In this document: piece after piece, positions 40,459-51,990 of the stretch
Numbering within the stretch: the stretch's first letter is position 1
Layout: each line of letters begins with the position of its first letter
Source: Chionoecetes opilio
Lineage: Eukaryota > Arthropoda > Malacostraca > Decapoda > Majidae
NCBI GenBank assembly: GCA_016584305.1
Contig: JACEEZ010002683.1
Coordinates: 22,877 to 86,876 of the forward strand
Reading direction: 5' to 3'
DNA length: 64,000 nucleotides
Notes under the pieces: generated by a model
Told to the model about the DNA's origin: nothing
What the model saw: the letters and a program-made list of their open reading frames with translations, nothing else
Databases searched by the model: none
Translations under genes and position numbers: made by a program

Positions 40459-43400
40459 CTTGAAATATACAATTGTATCAGAATAAATAGTGTCATAGTC
40501 CTTTAATAAGCTTACAGTAGTATAAAATAGCATTTTCTAACGAAAACCACTATAATACCACATTTTAAATTTCTCTATCATAAAAAGGGCTGAATAATGT
40601 CAATTTTCGACATATTTTTGCCTTCCGAAATTACATTACAACACTTTGTCAATAAATAAAATTGAAACTTAAATTTCATGAAAAATACATATTTTTAGCT
40701 ATTAATTTTGTAAAATGTAGTTGTAGCAAATATCAAAAAGTATTTAGCGACAGATATAGAGGAATAAACTTCAATTTGTAGAAAACAACAACTCTGCACT
40801 GATAACTAGCTAAAATCATTGAAAACACTACATTTTATGGGTATATATCAATATGAAAAGTAAAACTACTTGTATATATACAAATAAACTACAGTTTACA
40901 AGAAGCTATAAAAAACGCTTGCAATATGCAACGTTATATCACAATAAATAACCTCTTACTCCTCTATTTATTAGCTTAATGTAATGTAAGCTACTTATAG
41001 GTGCAAATTAATCTAAAAAAAACGCTTGTACACTTCAATTTGTAGGAAAAAAGCTATATTTCACCGATAACTAGCTAAAATCATTGAAAAGAACACATTT
41101 CGAGGGTATAAAGCATTATAATAAGGAAAATTTCTTTTATTTATGATATAACACTACAATTTACAAGAAACTATGAAAAACACTTTTAATATACAGATGT
41201 ATCACAATAAATAGCCTCAAACTCCTTTTATAAGCTTACAGTAGTATAAAATAGCATTTCCTAACAAAAAAACCTATAACACCACTTTTTTTATTTCTCT
41301 ATCAAAAAAAGGGCTGAAGTATGTCAATTTTCGACATTTTTTTGCCCATCAAAAATAAATTAAAAGACATGAAAAAACGTAGTTTTTAGGAATAAAATTG
41401 ATACTTAAATTTAATGAAAAATACATATTTTGAGGTATTTATTCTGTAAAATATAGTTGTAGCAAATATCAAAAGCTATTTAGCTACAGATATAGAGGAA
41501 TATACTTAAATTTGTAGAAAACAACAACATTTCACTGATAACTAGCTAAAATAATTGAAAACACTAAATTTTATGGGTATATAGCAATATGATAAGTAAA
41601 ACTACTTGTATATATACAATAACACTACAGTTTACAAGCAACTATGAAAAACGCTAGCAATATACCGTTTTATCACAATAAATATCCGCTTACTCCTCTA
41701 TGTATTAGCTAAATGTAATGTAAGCTACTTATAGGTGCAAATTAATCTAAAAAAAGACTTATATACTTCAATTTTTTGAAAATAAGCTATATTTCACCGA
41801 TAACTAGCTGAAAACATTGAAAACAACACATTTTGAGGGTATAAAGCATTATACCAAGGAAAATTCCTTTTTTTTAACGATATAACCCTGCAAATTTACG
41901 AGAAACTATGAAAAACACTTGAAATATACAATTGTATCACAATAAATAGTCTCAAACTCCTTTAATAGGCTTACAGTAGCTTAAAGTAGCTTTTTTTTAC
42001 GAAAACAACTATAATGCCACATATAAAATTATCTATCAAAAAAAGGGCTGAATAATGTAAATTTGCAACATATTTTTGCCATTCAAAAAGGCATTAAAAC
42101 ACTTGAAAAAAACGTTGTTTTTAGGTGTAAAATCGATACTTAAATTTCATTAAAATATACATATTTTTAGCTATTAATTTTGTAAAATGTAGTTGTAGCA
42201 AATTTCGAAAGCTATTTAGCTACAGATATAAAGGAATATACTTCAATTTGTAGACAAAAACAACTCTTCACTGATAAATAGCTAGAATCATTGAAAACAC
42301 TACATTTTATGGGTATATAGCAATATGATAAGTAAAACTACTTGTATATATACAATACCACAACAGTTTACAAGAAACTATAAAAAACGCTTGCAATATA
42401 CCTTTATATCACGAATAAATAACCTCTTACCTCTCTATTTATTAGATTAATGTAATGTAAGCTACTTATAAATGCAAAGTCATCTAAAAAAAAGCTTGTA
42501 TACTTCAATTTGTAGGAAAAAAGCTATATTTCACCGATAATTAGCAAAATCATTGAAAACAACACATTTTGAGGGTATAAAGAATTATAATGAGGAAAAT
42601 TCCTTTTATTTATGATATAACACTACAATTTACAAGAAACTATGAAAAACACTTTTAATATACAATTGTATCACAATAAATAGCCTCAAACCCCTTTTAT
42701 AAGCTTACATTAGTATAAAAGAGCATTTCCTAACAAAAAAACCTATAACACCACTTTTTGTATTTCTCTATCAAAAGAAGGGCTGAAGGATGTCAATTTT
42801 CGACATTTTTTTGCCCATCAAAAATAAATTAAAGGACATGAAAAAACGTAGTTTTTAGGAATAAAATTGATACTTAAATTTAATGAAAAATACATATTTT
42901 TAGCTATTTATTCTGTAAAATATAGTTGTAGCAAATATCAAAAGCTATTTAGCTACAGATATAGAGGAATATACTAAAATTTGTAGAAAACAACAACATT
43001 TCACTGATAACTAGCTAAAATAATTGAAAACACTAAATTGTATGGGTATATAGCAATATGATAAGTAAAACTACTTGTATATATACAATAACACTACAGT
43101 TTACAAGCAACTATGAAAAACGCTTGCAATATATCGTTTTATCACAATAAATATCCGCTTACTCCTCTATGTATTAGCTAAATGTAATGTAAGCTACTTA
43201 TAGGTGCAAATTAATCTAAAAAAAGACTTGTATACTTAAATTTTTTGAAAATAAGCTATATTTCACCGATAACTAGCTGAAAACATTGAAAACAACACAT
43301 TTTGAGGGTATAAAGCATTATACCAAGGAAAATTCCTTTTTATTATGATATAACCCTGCAATTTACGAGAAACTATGAAAAACACTTGAAATATACATTT

Positions 43401-44590
43401 GTATCACAATAAATAGTCTCAAACTCCTTTAATAGGCTTACAGTAGCTTAAAGTAGCTTTTTTTAACGAAAACAACTATAATGCCACATATAAAATTTAT
43501 ATATCAAAAAAATGGCTGAACAATGTCAATTTCCAACATATTTTTGCCATTCAAAAATGCATTAAAACACTTGAAAAAAACGTAGTTTTTAGGTGTAAAA
43601 TCGATACTTAAATTTCATTAAAAAATACATATTTTTAGCAATTAATTTTGTAAAATGTAGTTGTAGCAAATATCGAAAGCTATTAAGCTACAGATATAGA
43701 GGAATATACTTCAATTTGTAGACAAAAACAACTCTTCACTGATAAATAGCTAGAATCATTGAAAACACTACATTTTATGGGTATATAGCAATATGATAAG
43801 TAAAACTACTTGTATATATACAATAACACAACAGTTTACAAGAAACTATAAAAAACGCTTGCAATATACCTTTATATCACAATAAATAACCTCTTACCTC
43901 TCTATTTATTAGATTAATGTAATGTAAGCTACTTATAAATGCAAATTCATCTAAAAAAAAGCTTGTATACTTCAATTTGTAGGAAAAAAGCTATATTTCA
44001 CCGATAATTAGCAAAATCATTGAAAACAACACATTTTGAGGGTATAAAGAATTATAATGAGGAAAATTCCTTTTATTTATGATATAACACTACAATTTAC
44101 AAGAAACTATAAAAAACACTCGTAATATACAATTGTATCACAATAAATAGCCTCAAACTCCATTTACATGCTTACATTAGTTTAAAATAGCATTTCCTAA
44201 CGAAAATAACTATAATAATAATTTTTTTATTTCTCTATCAACAAAAGGGCTGAATATTGTCAATTTTCGACATTTTTTTGCCTTCCAAAAATATAGTAAA
44301 ACACTTGAAAAAACGTTGTTTGTAGGAATAAATGTATACCTAAATTTCATGAAAAAATACATATTTTTAGCTATTAATTTTTAAATATGTAGTTGTAGCA
44401 AATATCAAATTCTTTTTAGCTACAGATATAGGGGAATATACTTCAATTTGTAGAAAACAACATCTTTTCACTGATAACTAGCTAAGATAATTGAAAACAC
44501 AAAGTTTTATGGGTATATAGCAATATGATAAGTAAAACTACTTGTATATATATATATTTCACCGATAACTAGCTGAAAATCATTGCAAAC
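40459..44590 (+). repeat. Forward satellite array of ~734 bp composite monomers, dimeric higher order
   Basis: Each unit joins an A-like part (ACTACATTTTATGGGTATAT, AACGCTTGCAATATAC) to a B-like part with one subunit (GGGCTGAATAATGTCAAT, GAAAAATACATATTTTTAGC, ATTTAGCTACAGATATAGAGG). The entry motif CACATTTTGAGGG falls at 41,094, 41,827, 42,563, 43,296 and 44,030, so the period is 733-736 bp. Alternate units are more alike: ATTATACCAAGG marks 41,827 and 43,296, and GAATTATAATGAGG marks 42,563 and 44,030. That implies a ~1,468 bp dimer. Base quality is good. No gene seen. Confidence 0.92.
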
Positions 44591-44735
44591 TAGGGGGGGG
44601 GGCACTCAGTAACGCCTACCTCCGCCGAATATAAAAAGAAAAAAAAGAAATAAAAAAAAAGTTAACAAAAAAAAATATTAATAATATAAATATTAAATAA
44701 TAGTAAATATCCCAATATAAAAAGAATAATATAAA
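44591..44735. other. Junction: G9 run, small-element end fragment, A-rich tract
   Basis: Satellite stops at AAAATCATTGCAAAC, followed by nine G. Positions 44,603-44,632 (CACTCAGTAACGCCTACC then TCCGCCGAATAT) match the terminal ~30 bp of the small element, in the orientation of the copy at 48,529. After this come ~100 bases of A-rich, low-complexity DNA with no recognisable feature. Confidence 0.7.
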
Positions 44736-44905
<170 letters not shown>

Positions 44906-44917
44906 TAGGGTGGTTCA
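44906..44917 (+). repeat. Terminal inverted repeat, left (transposase 3' side)
   Basis: TAGGGTGGTTCA, exact reverse complement of 47,842-47,853, abutting the (TA)n tract. The identical motif also begins the truncated copy at 48,067. Confidence 0.88.
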
Positions 44918-45259
44918 AAAAATGAAAGTTTGAAAACTCTTACGGCACCCATGAATTATGTGAGGTATGGCAAGAAACAAAAGCACAAAAAGTTTCATGT
45001 GAATTATTCAAGATTTAGGGGTCGCACAGGGTAGTTGATTTTTCGAGACAATACAAATATTAATTTCTCAAGTTTATTTATTCACATCAACTATAAATGC
45101 CACAGAAACGAAACTATTTGCTCGGAAGTGAGGTAACTAACTATTCTAGGAACATTTCACGATACAGCAGTGTATACAAGGATGAATATTACTTTGATAC
45201 TATACAATGAACAGTGATAGGAATGGCACATTTCCTGAGACTTTCTAAAAACTAAAACT

Positions 45260-47504
45260 TCAAATGACTGAATAACGATTGAAACGATTTGTATATTCTT
45301 CTGTAAGATGAGTTAGGGTCAGGTTCAGCCGTCGGTGGCGCTTGACAGCTTGCAGGAGAGCTTGTCGATCGCTCTTGTCCTTGGTGAGGATCTGGGAATA
45401 ATCAGTGATAAGTTTGATCGCCCGTTCCGCAGGATCATTGGTCGCTGCCAGATGTTGGACGGTCTCCTTACCCTGGTTGTACGCCTCGTTTTCCTTCCAG
45501 CTGAGCACAGGAGATTGGAGGAAACGAGGCATCCAACTTCAGTTCCGTGAATGAGAAAAGTGACTCCTTGGTGACAAGGTCACTCAAAGTGACCGAAGAA
45601 GGATCTTGGGGTGCTGTCGTCCATCGCTTCTTGTCGAGGTCCTTGTCAATGGCCAGCTTCTCCACCATCTTGGTCTTCTCCTCGATCGTGACTTTGTTGC
45701 TGAACAAGGCAAGGCCAACAAGGTCCGTTCCCAAGTACCAAAAGTGCCGCTTGAAGGTCTTCACCATGGCATCCGAGATCTTTGAGTTGAGGTCTCTGTA
45801 CTTGTGGAGATCATGGAAGAGAGTGAGATCGTTGAAAGGAGCGTCTGCGGCCAAGGGAGCCTCGAACCAGGCACGGGCGTAGATTAGGATGATGAAAACA
45901 CTCATCTCCTGGAGGCTACGCAGCTCCCTTGGCGTGAGTTCGAACTCGTTCTTGAACATCGTCATCTTGATTGTGTAGATCGCCTTCGCCATCCATCTCG
46001 CGTAGTGGTGAGCTCCTGGTTTGCGGAAAGTGGTGGGAACCTCCCCCTTAATGGCCTTTGCAGTTAGTTCTGCTAACTCTTTATAATCGTCTCTTGTCGT
46101 TGCGGCCGCCTTGGCAAGAGCCTCAAGGGTCGTCCTCTTCCATTCGTCATGGCCAGCCAATCGTGGTTTCGTTGATGATCGTAGCATTGGCCTTTATGAG
46201 AGTGGGCCACTCTTTTGGAACCGTTTGAATAGTTGAACGTCGGGGCCGGAGGGTAGCGTCGCCGAAGTGTGGCCTTGAAGGCTGAGGCCAGGATGAGCTC
46301 CATAAACGTGGTGGCGGCACGCCAAGTTCACAACGGACGACCTAACTTCGTTCGAGGAGTGTGTGCAACAGCCAGCATGGATGCCTGTGTTTGAAGCGGT
46401 GGTGTCGAAGCAGAGACCTCCAACTCTGTCTTCGAACTTCCAGTGTCTGATGGTCTCCTCGACTTTGCTGGCCATTGCTTCTCCGGTACCGGATGGCAAG
46501 GCAAGGATAGCCAGGAGCTTCTCTCCTTCAAGGGACGGACTGGTGACAACGATGGCCAAGCGATCGACATGACCTTGACTTTCTGATCCGGGCAAGAGTT
46601 TCCCGTCCAATGAAGGATGAGAACCGCGTCATGCTCCTGTACTTGGTTTCGATAATCCTTGACGGCTGCTTCTGCTGTCTCCTTCCGCACACTTTCCGAT
46701 GTCGGCGAATGGACGAGGTGGACGGACTCAGCACTCCCTGGTCTGCAGCGATGGCAGAGAAGACGTGGTGGGCTCTGCGAGAGGTCAACTTGACCCTGTC
46801 AGCTGCTGCTGCCACCTCCTTCGTGATCTTCAGCCTTTTCGGACGAGAAGCAGAGGCAGCGGCGCTTCCCCGAGCAGAAGAGTTGGTGTCGGACGAAGAA
46901 GTTGATGAATCAGCACATTCAGCAGTGGCGGAACTCCCGGTCCCCAACTCAATCATCTCTCCCCTCTCCAAAGTCTCTGCTAACTCCTTCTCCTTCCTCC
47001 TTCTCTCAGCAGCCAACCTCTCATGTTTCCTAGACTCTTTTGCCATGCTCTCCTTGTCAACAGTACTCATTACCATTTTCCTCTGGCCCCTTTGGTCGTC
47101 GAGGAAGTCCTTGTCCTTCTGTTTGAGGTGGATCATGGAGGAAGAAGTGGCAGGGGCTGCGATGTCGAACAGTGACGCCAAGTGTCCATGGAGGAGGGCG
47201 TCGGAGACCTTGTCCCCCTCGGATTGACGTTTTTTTTCGCCTTCTTACGAACTTCGTACTCCCGACGAGGGTTTCCAGTTTTTTCATGATTGATCGCAGC
47301 GGGACAACAGGAATATGGGCCCGTTCCCAAACTCTGACGACTTCGTCGATGATAAACTTTTCGATTGTCCTTGCTATTCGATCCATGACAGAAGAGTCGC
47401 CGCGGAACATCTTCCCCTGTTGGAAGGACAATCTGGCTGAGGGCTTCAAAAGGGCTGTGCAAACGATGAAACAGCTCAGTCTGTTTCCGAGTTGAACGCG
47501 CCAT
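45260..47504 (-). pseudogene. hAT-like transposase, frameshifted
   Basis: Proposed start is the ATG at 47,504 (AAAATGGCGCG context), stop at 45,260. The reading passes through several frames. An N-terminal part (MARSTRKQTELFHRL) leads to FIIDEVVRVWERAHIP (~47,350), SLFDIAAPA (~47,175), and a charged KERRRKEKELAETLE-type helix (~46,990). Then come HW/DGKLLPG (~46,605), VDRLAIVV, FDTTASNTG (~46,410), and an ACRHHVY motif (~46,320). Downstream are HYARWMAKAIYTIKM (~46,000), RHFWYLGTDLVGLALF (~45,720) and NDPAERAIKLI (~45,440). DGK, DTTASNTG and a later AER glutamate are candidate RNase H-fold catalytic positions, with the CRHH motif in the place of the hAT C-x-H signature. I recall this as a widespread, usually unnamed invertebrate family. 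At least six indel breaks separate the segments (e.g. one base missing at ~46,605 between HW and DGK). Not functional as read. Confidence 0.75.
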
Positions 47505-47841
47505 TTTGACCTGAGGACAAAAAGATGATGTTTTTAGCTTACTTCTGGGTTTGACATTATAAATACAGAGCTAATAACAGCAAAAAACTACGTCGGGGTA
47601 TGCACCAAACGAGTTGCCATCGCCAAGAAGTATATCTAAAGGCATGGAGCCCACAACACTGTGTATGGTAAGTACACTATGCTAGGGGGAAGCAGAGCAA
47701 ACTTTCGATCACTCGGTGCGACCCCTCAACAATGCTTTTATTTTGGACGAGACTCTGGATTTTTGAGTTTCTCAAGAACCCTCACAATAATTCACGAGTG
47801 CAAAAACGAATAGTTTCACTTTGAATTTTACTCAATAAAAG
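47505..47841 (-). other. 5' non-coding end of the hAT-like element
   Basis: About 340 bp upstream of the transposase start, presumably holding its promoter, which I cannot point to. It is duplicated as the inverted fragment at 48,067-48,410 (shared TTGGCGATGGCAACTCG, GTTGTGGGCTCCATGCC and CTTGAGAAA stretches). Confidence 0.7.
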
Positions 47842-47853
47842 TGAACCACCCTA
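47842..47853 (-). repeat. Terminal inverted repeat, right (transposase 5' side)
   Basis: TGAACCACCCTA on the plus strand, exact complement of the left end. Confidence 0.88.
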
Positions 47854-48410
<557 letters not shown>

Positions 48411-48528
48411 GAAAAACTTTTTGTCCTTTTATATAATATATATGATATTAATATATATATATAAATTATATATATATATAAATTATATATATAAAATTAT
48501 ATGTAAATATATATATATATATATATTT
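48411..48528. repeat. TA-rich microsatellite
   Basis: Impure (TA)n with TAAATTATATA interruptions leading into the end of the second small element. Confidence 0.9.
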
Positions 48529-48706
48529 CACTCAGTATGAACGCATACCTCCGGCCGAATATTTCATCAATTGGTTGCCATGGCAATACTTGTCGATAGA
48601 TTTCATCCAAAATTAAATCAGTCCTTCCTTATACCAAATAGACTTGGTAAACCGAGTTTGGTCCAAATCTATTCGTAACTTTTCGAGAAATCTTGTACAC
48701 TAACAA

Positions 48707-48755
<49 letters not shown>

Positions 48756-48796
48756 TCGGGGTGAAAACATAACCCCTCCAACTTCGTTGGCGGAGG
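48529..48796 (-). mobile_element. Small dispersed element with (CAGA)n core, copy 2 (inverted)
   Basis: Reverse complement of the element at 40,147. Order on the plus strand: CACTCAGTATGAACGCATACC, TCCGGCCGAATATTTCATCA, a unique middle (CGAGTTTGGTCCAAATCTATT), the CAGA tract at 48,711-48,755, ATCGGGGTGAAAACATAACC, and the hairpin head AACTTCGTTGGCGGAGG. It differs from copy 1 by scattered substitutions. The satellite base where it abuts (AAACAACACATTTTGAGGG) is the same as for copy 1 once orientation is reversed. Confidence 0.72.
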
Positions 48797-50646
48797 AAAC
48801 AACACATTTTGAGGGTATAAAGAATTATAATAAGGACAATTCTTTTTATTTATAATATAACACTACAGTTTACAAGAAACTATGAAAAATGCTTGCAATA
48901 TACCGTTATATCACATAAAATAACCTCTTCCTCCTATATTTATTAGCAAAATGTAATGTAAGCTACTTATAGGTGCAAATTGATCCAAAAAAAGGCTTGT
49001 ATACTTCAATTTGTTGTACAAAAGCTATATATCAACGATAACTAGCTGTAATCATTGAAAACAACACATTTTGAGGGTATAAAGCATTATAATAAGGAAA
49101 ATTTCTTTTATTTATGATATAACACTACAATTTACAAGAAACTATGAAAAACTCTTGAAATATACAATTGTATCAGAATAAATAGTCTCATACTCCTTTA
49201 ATAAGCTTACAGTAGTTTAAAATAGCATTTTCTAACGAAAACCACTATAATACCACATTTTAAATTTCCCTTTCATAAAAAGGGCTGAATAATGTCAATT
49301 TTCGACATATTTTTGCCTTCCTAAATTATATTACAACACTTGAAAAAACGTAGTTTTTAGGAATAAAATTGAAACTTAAATTTCATGAAAAATACATATT
49401 TTTAGCTATTCATTTTGTAAAATGTAGTTGTACCAAATATCAAAAAGGTATTTAGCTACAGATATAGAGGAATAAACTTAAATTTGTAGAAAACAACAAC
49501 TCTTCACTGATAACTAGCTAAAATCATTGAAAACACTAAATTTTATGGGTATATATCAATATGATAAGTAAAACTACTTGTATATATACAAATACACTAC
49601 AGTTTACAAGAAACTATGAAAAACGCTTGCATATGTAACGTTATATCACAATATATAACCTCTTACTCCTCTATTTATTAGCTTAATGTAATGTAAGCTA
49701 CTTATAGGTGCAAATTAATCTAAAAAAAGGCTTGTACACTTCAATTTGTAGGAAAAAAGCTATATTTCACCGATAACTAGCAAAATCATTGAAAACAACA
49801 TATTTCGAGGGTATAAAGCATTATAATAAGGAAAATTTCTTTTATTTATGATATAACACTACAATCTACAAGAAACTATGAAAAACACTTGTAATATACA
49901 ATTGTATCACAATAAATAGCCTCAAACTCCTTTTATAAGCTTACAGTAGTATAAAATAGCATTTCCTAATAAAAAAACCTATAACGCAACTTTTTTGTTT
50001 TCTCTATCAAAAAAAGGGCTCAATGATGTCAATTTACGACATTATTTTTGCCCATCAAAAATACATTAAAAGACATGAAAAAACGTTGTTTTTAGGAATA
50101 AAATTGATACATAAGTATCATGAAAAATACATATTTTTAGCTATTTATTCTGTAAAATATAGTTGTAGCAAATATCAAAAGCTATTTAGCTACAGATATA
50201 GAGGAATATACTTTAATTTGTTGCAAACAACAATTTTTCACTGATAACTAGCTAAGATCATTGAAAACACAACATGTTATGGGTATATAGCGATATGATA
50301 AGTAAAACTACTTATATATATAGTATAGCACTACAGTTTACAAGAAACTATGAAAAACGTTTGAAATATACGGTTATATCACAATAAATAACCAATTACT
50401 CCTCAATTTATTAGCTTAATGTAATGTAAGCTACTTATCGGTGCAAATTAATCTAAAAAAAGTCTTGTATACTTCCATTTCTTGTAAAAAAGCTATATTT
50501 CACCGATAACTAGCTGAAATCATTGAAAACAACACATTTTGAGGATATAAAGAATTATAATAAGGAAAATTCTTTTTATTTATGATATAACACTACAATT
50601 TACAAGAAACTATGAAAAACACTTGTAATATACAATTGTATCATAT
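48797..50646 (+). repeat. Forward composite satellite, ~734 bp type
   Basis: About two and a half units with the entry motif near 49,067, 49,799 and 50,533. Same composite A/B organisation and one subunit per unit as in 40,459-44,590. It ends abruptly inside a unit (ACAATTGTATCATATC) at the retrotransposon edge. A 73-codon frame at 50,023 is satellite sequence. Confidence 0.92.
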
Positions 50647-50777
50647 CATTTAAATCATATATATACATTCCTACTCACCCCCATGACGAGCGGACATTAA
50701 CTCCCTCACTAGGGGGAGGGAAAAACAAACCACCACTATACCAATTATGAAAGGGTGTTTGGTGGATAATTTCCACA
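50647..50777 (-). repeat. Partial 3' LTR of the BEL/Pao element
   Basis: About 131 bp sharing ATTTAAAT, ACATTCCTACTCACCCC, GACGAGCGGACATTAACTCC, AGGGGGAGGGAAAAACAAAC and GGGTGTTTGGTGGATAATTT with the right copy. It lacks the rest of the longer right LTR and joins satellite at an AT-rich point, so it is probably truncated. Confidence 0.8.
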
Positions 50778-50799
50778 CTGGGGGCCGCCGAAAACTGAA

Positions 50800-51470
50800 G
50801 TTCCGCTTCAGGTGACATCACCCCAGGCCACATAGCGCCGGAACATTTGATTAGTGGTTTCGGCACTTTGGTCTTTAGCTATTTAAAAATTAACAGCTCT
50901 GATATAGGTACCAGTGAATATGCTGACATATACTTGATCGGGGGGAGAGTTATCTCCTGATGTTATAGTATTCCCAATATAGTAATCACCACTGGCCTCA
51001 CATGGTTTTAGGAGCTCATAATTATCAGCGGGAAGTTCAGGGGGACCTAGATAGGAGACTAGTCTACACTCAGATCTATTATATTTATTGAGAGATTTGA
51101 GGTAATATTTGACTGCCTGTCTACCATGATGTATCCAAAATTGACACCCGATATCGGCTAATATTGTAGCCATTCCGCCATCTAATGAGTTCCTATGATA
51201 TTCTTCCACCAACAATTTAGTAAGATGATGGCGTTTGGGAATTAGTATGGGATGGCAGGTGGTATTTGGAAGATCAGCTTTCAAATTTCGACCTCGACAC
51301 CTAATTATGCCCTCATGATCAAGGTACAGACCTAATAATTTGGTCAATTTGTTCCTATGGGGGCTGGCTTAGTCCAAGAGCTGATATTCCCCAGGAAATA
51401 CCTGCTTTTGTATTTATCTGATCCAAAACTTCAAAGGATCAGAGCTATCCCTTTTAATGGATTGGAAGAC
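50800..51470 (-). pseudogene. BEL/Pao integrase remnant
   Basis: The best segment is a 154-codon frame, 51,347 to 50,883. Motifs include RCRGRNLKADLPN, the zinc-binding histidines in PKRHHLTKLLVEEYH (residues ~38-51) and YIRAVNF at its end, which corresponds to the family's RAVHLE-like motif. Upstream, a diverged FWIR and FPGEYQLL match the usual integrase N-terminal region. The CxxC half of the zinc site is absent after KYYLKSL, so a small deletion is likely. One candidate catalytic aspartate (ASGDYY) is present. Past the stop at 50,883 a further ~15 codons (AKDQSAETTNQMFRRY) continue the core, which then ends. The other catalytic residues are missing. Confidence 0.75.
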
Positions 51471-51990
51471 TAGATTAGTAGTCTTAACTTCATTCGTTTG
51501 CTCAATAAGGAAAACCTTTCTATGTCTATCACAGGATCTGGGATCAATTCAGGTTCCCTTATTATATCTTCAGATATGTCTGGCTGAGTGGAAACCTGTA
51601 TAGGATCAATATTACACTCTTTCAGCCAAGTAGGGCCTTTAAACCATAATCCTGTATTTATTTTGAGGTTATTATTTCCTCGTGACACATTATTATTAGG
51701 ATTTTCATTAGTGGCGATATATTCATTATGAACTGGAATACCACTTTCCTCTACTACCTCACTAATTGGTGTGGGCAAATAAGTGGTTCCAATTTTGGTA
51801 ATTAGTAGGGGTTTTGCATGACTAGGAATACTCTCCTCTTGTTCGGCATGGTGAGTATGTGGGATGGGTCCCATTATTACCTTACCACCAGCGCTAGTGA
51901 ACATTGAGACGTTATGAATTTTGATGACCTTCCTTAGGTAGCGCCCAAAATAATCGGCTCCTATTATTAATTGGAAAGGACCATCAACGT
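51470..51990 (-). pseudogene. BEL/Pao pol remnant after the protease
   Basis: A frame shifted relative to Gag/protease reads GPFQLIIGADYFGRYL (~51,960-51,915), the conserved GADY motif that closes the BEL/Pao aspartic protease (DUF1758) region. It then runs 144 codons from the ATG at 51,904 (MFTSAGGKVIMGPIPHTH) to a stop at 51,470. The GPIPH region and PDPVIDIERFSLL lead toward where the reverse transcriptase should begin, but the frame stops and resumes in integrase-like sequence within ~60 bp. The polymerase and RNase H are deleted. Confidence 0.7.

Larger units (their letters stand above)
44906..47853 (-). mobile_element. hAT-like DNA transposon, 2,948 bp
   Basis: The ends carry a perfect 12 bp terminal inverted repeat, TAGGGTGGTTCA at 44,906-44,917 and its complement at 47,842-47,853. 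The first five bases fit the hAT consensus YARNG. Both ends are flanked by ATATATAT, which equals an 8 bp target duplication as expected for hAT, although in a (TA)n target this is weak evidence. Subterminal inverted motifs (GGGGTCGCAC near 45,019 and GTGCGACCCC near 47,731) support the boundaries. A transposase-like gene on the minus strand fills the middle. The element differs sharply in GC content and codon-like structure from the surrounding satellite. Confidence 0.8.

Noticed and set aside
46610..47227. 205-codon plus-strand frame opposite the transposase
   Set aside because: Antisense shadow of the GC-richer transposase gene; the minus strand holds the conserved motifs.
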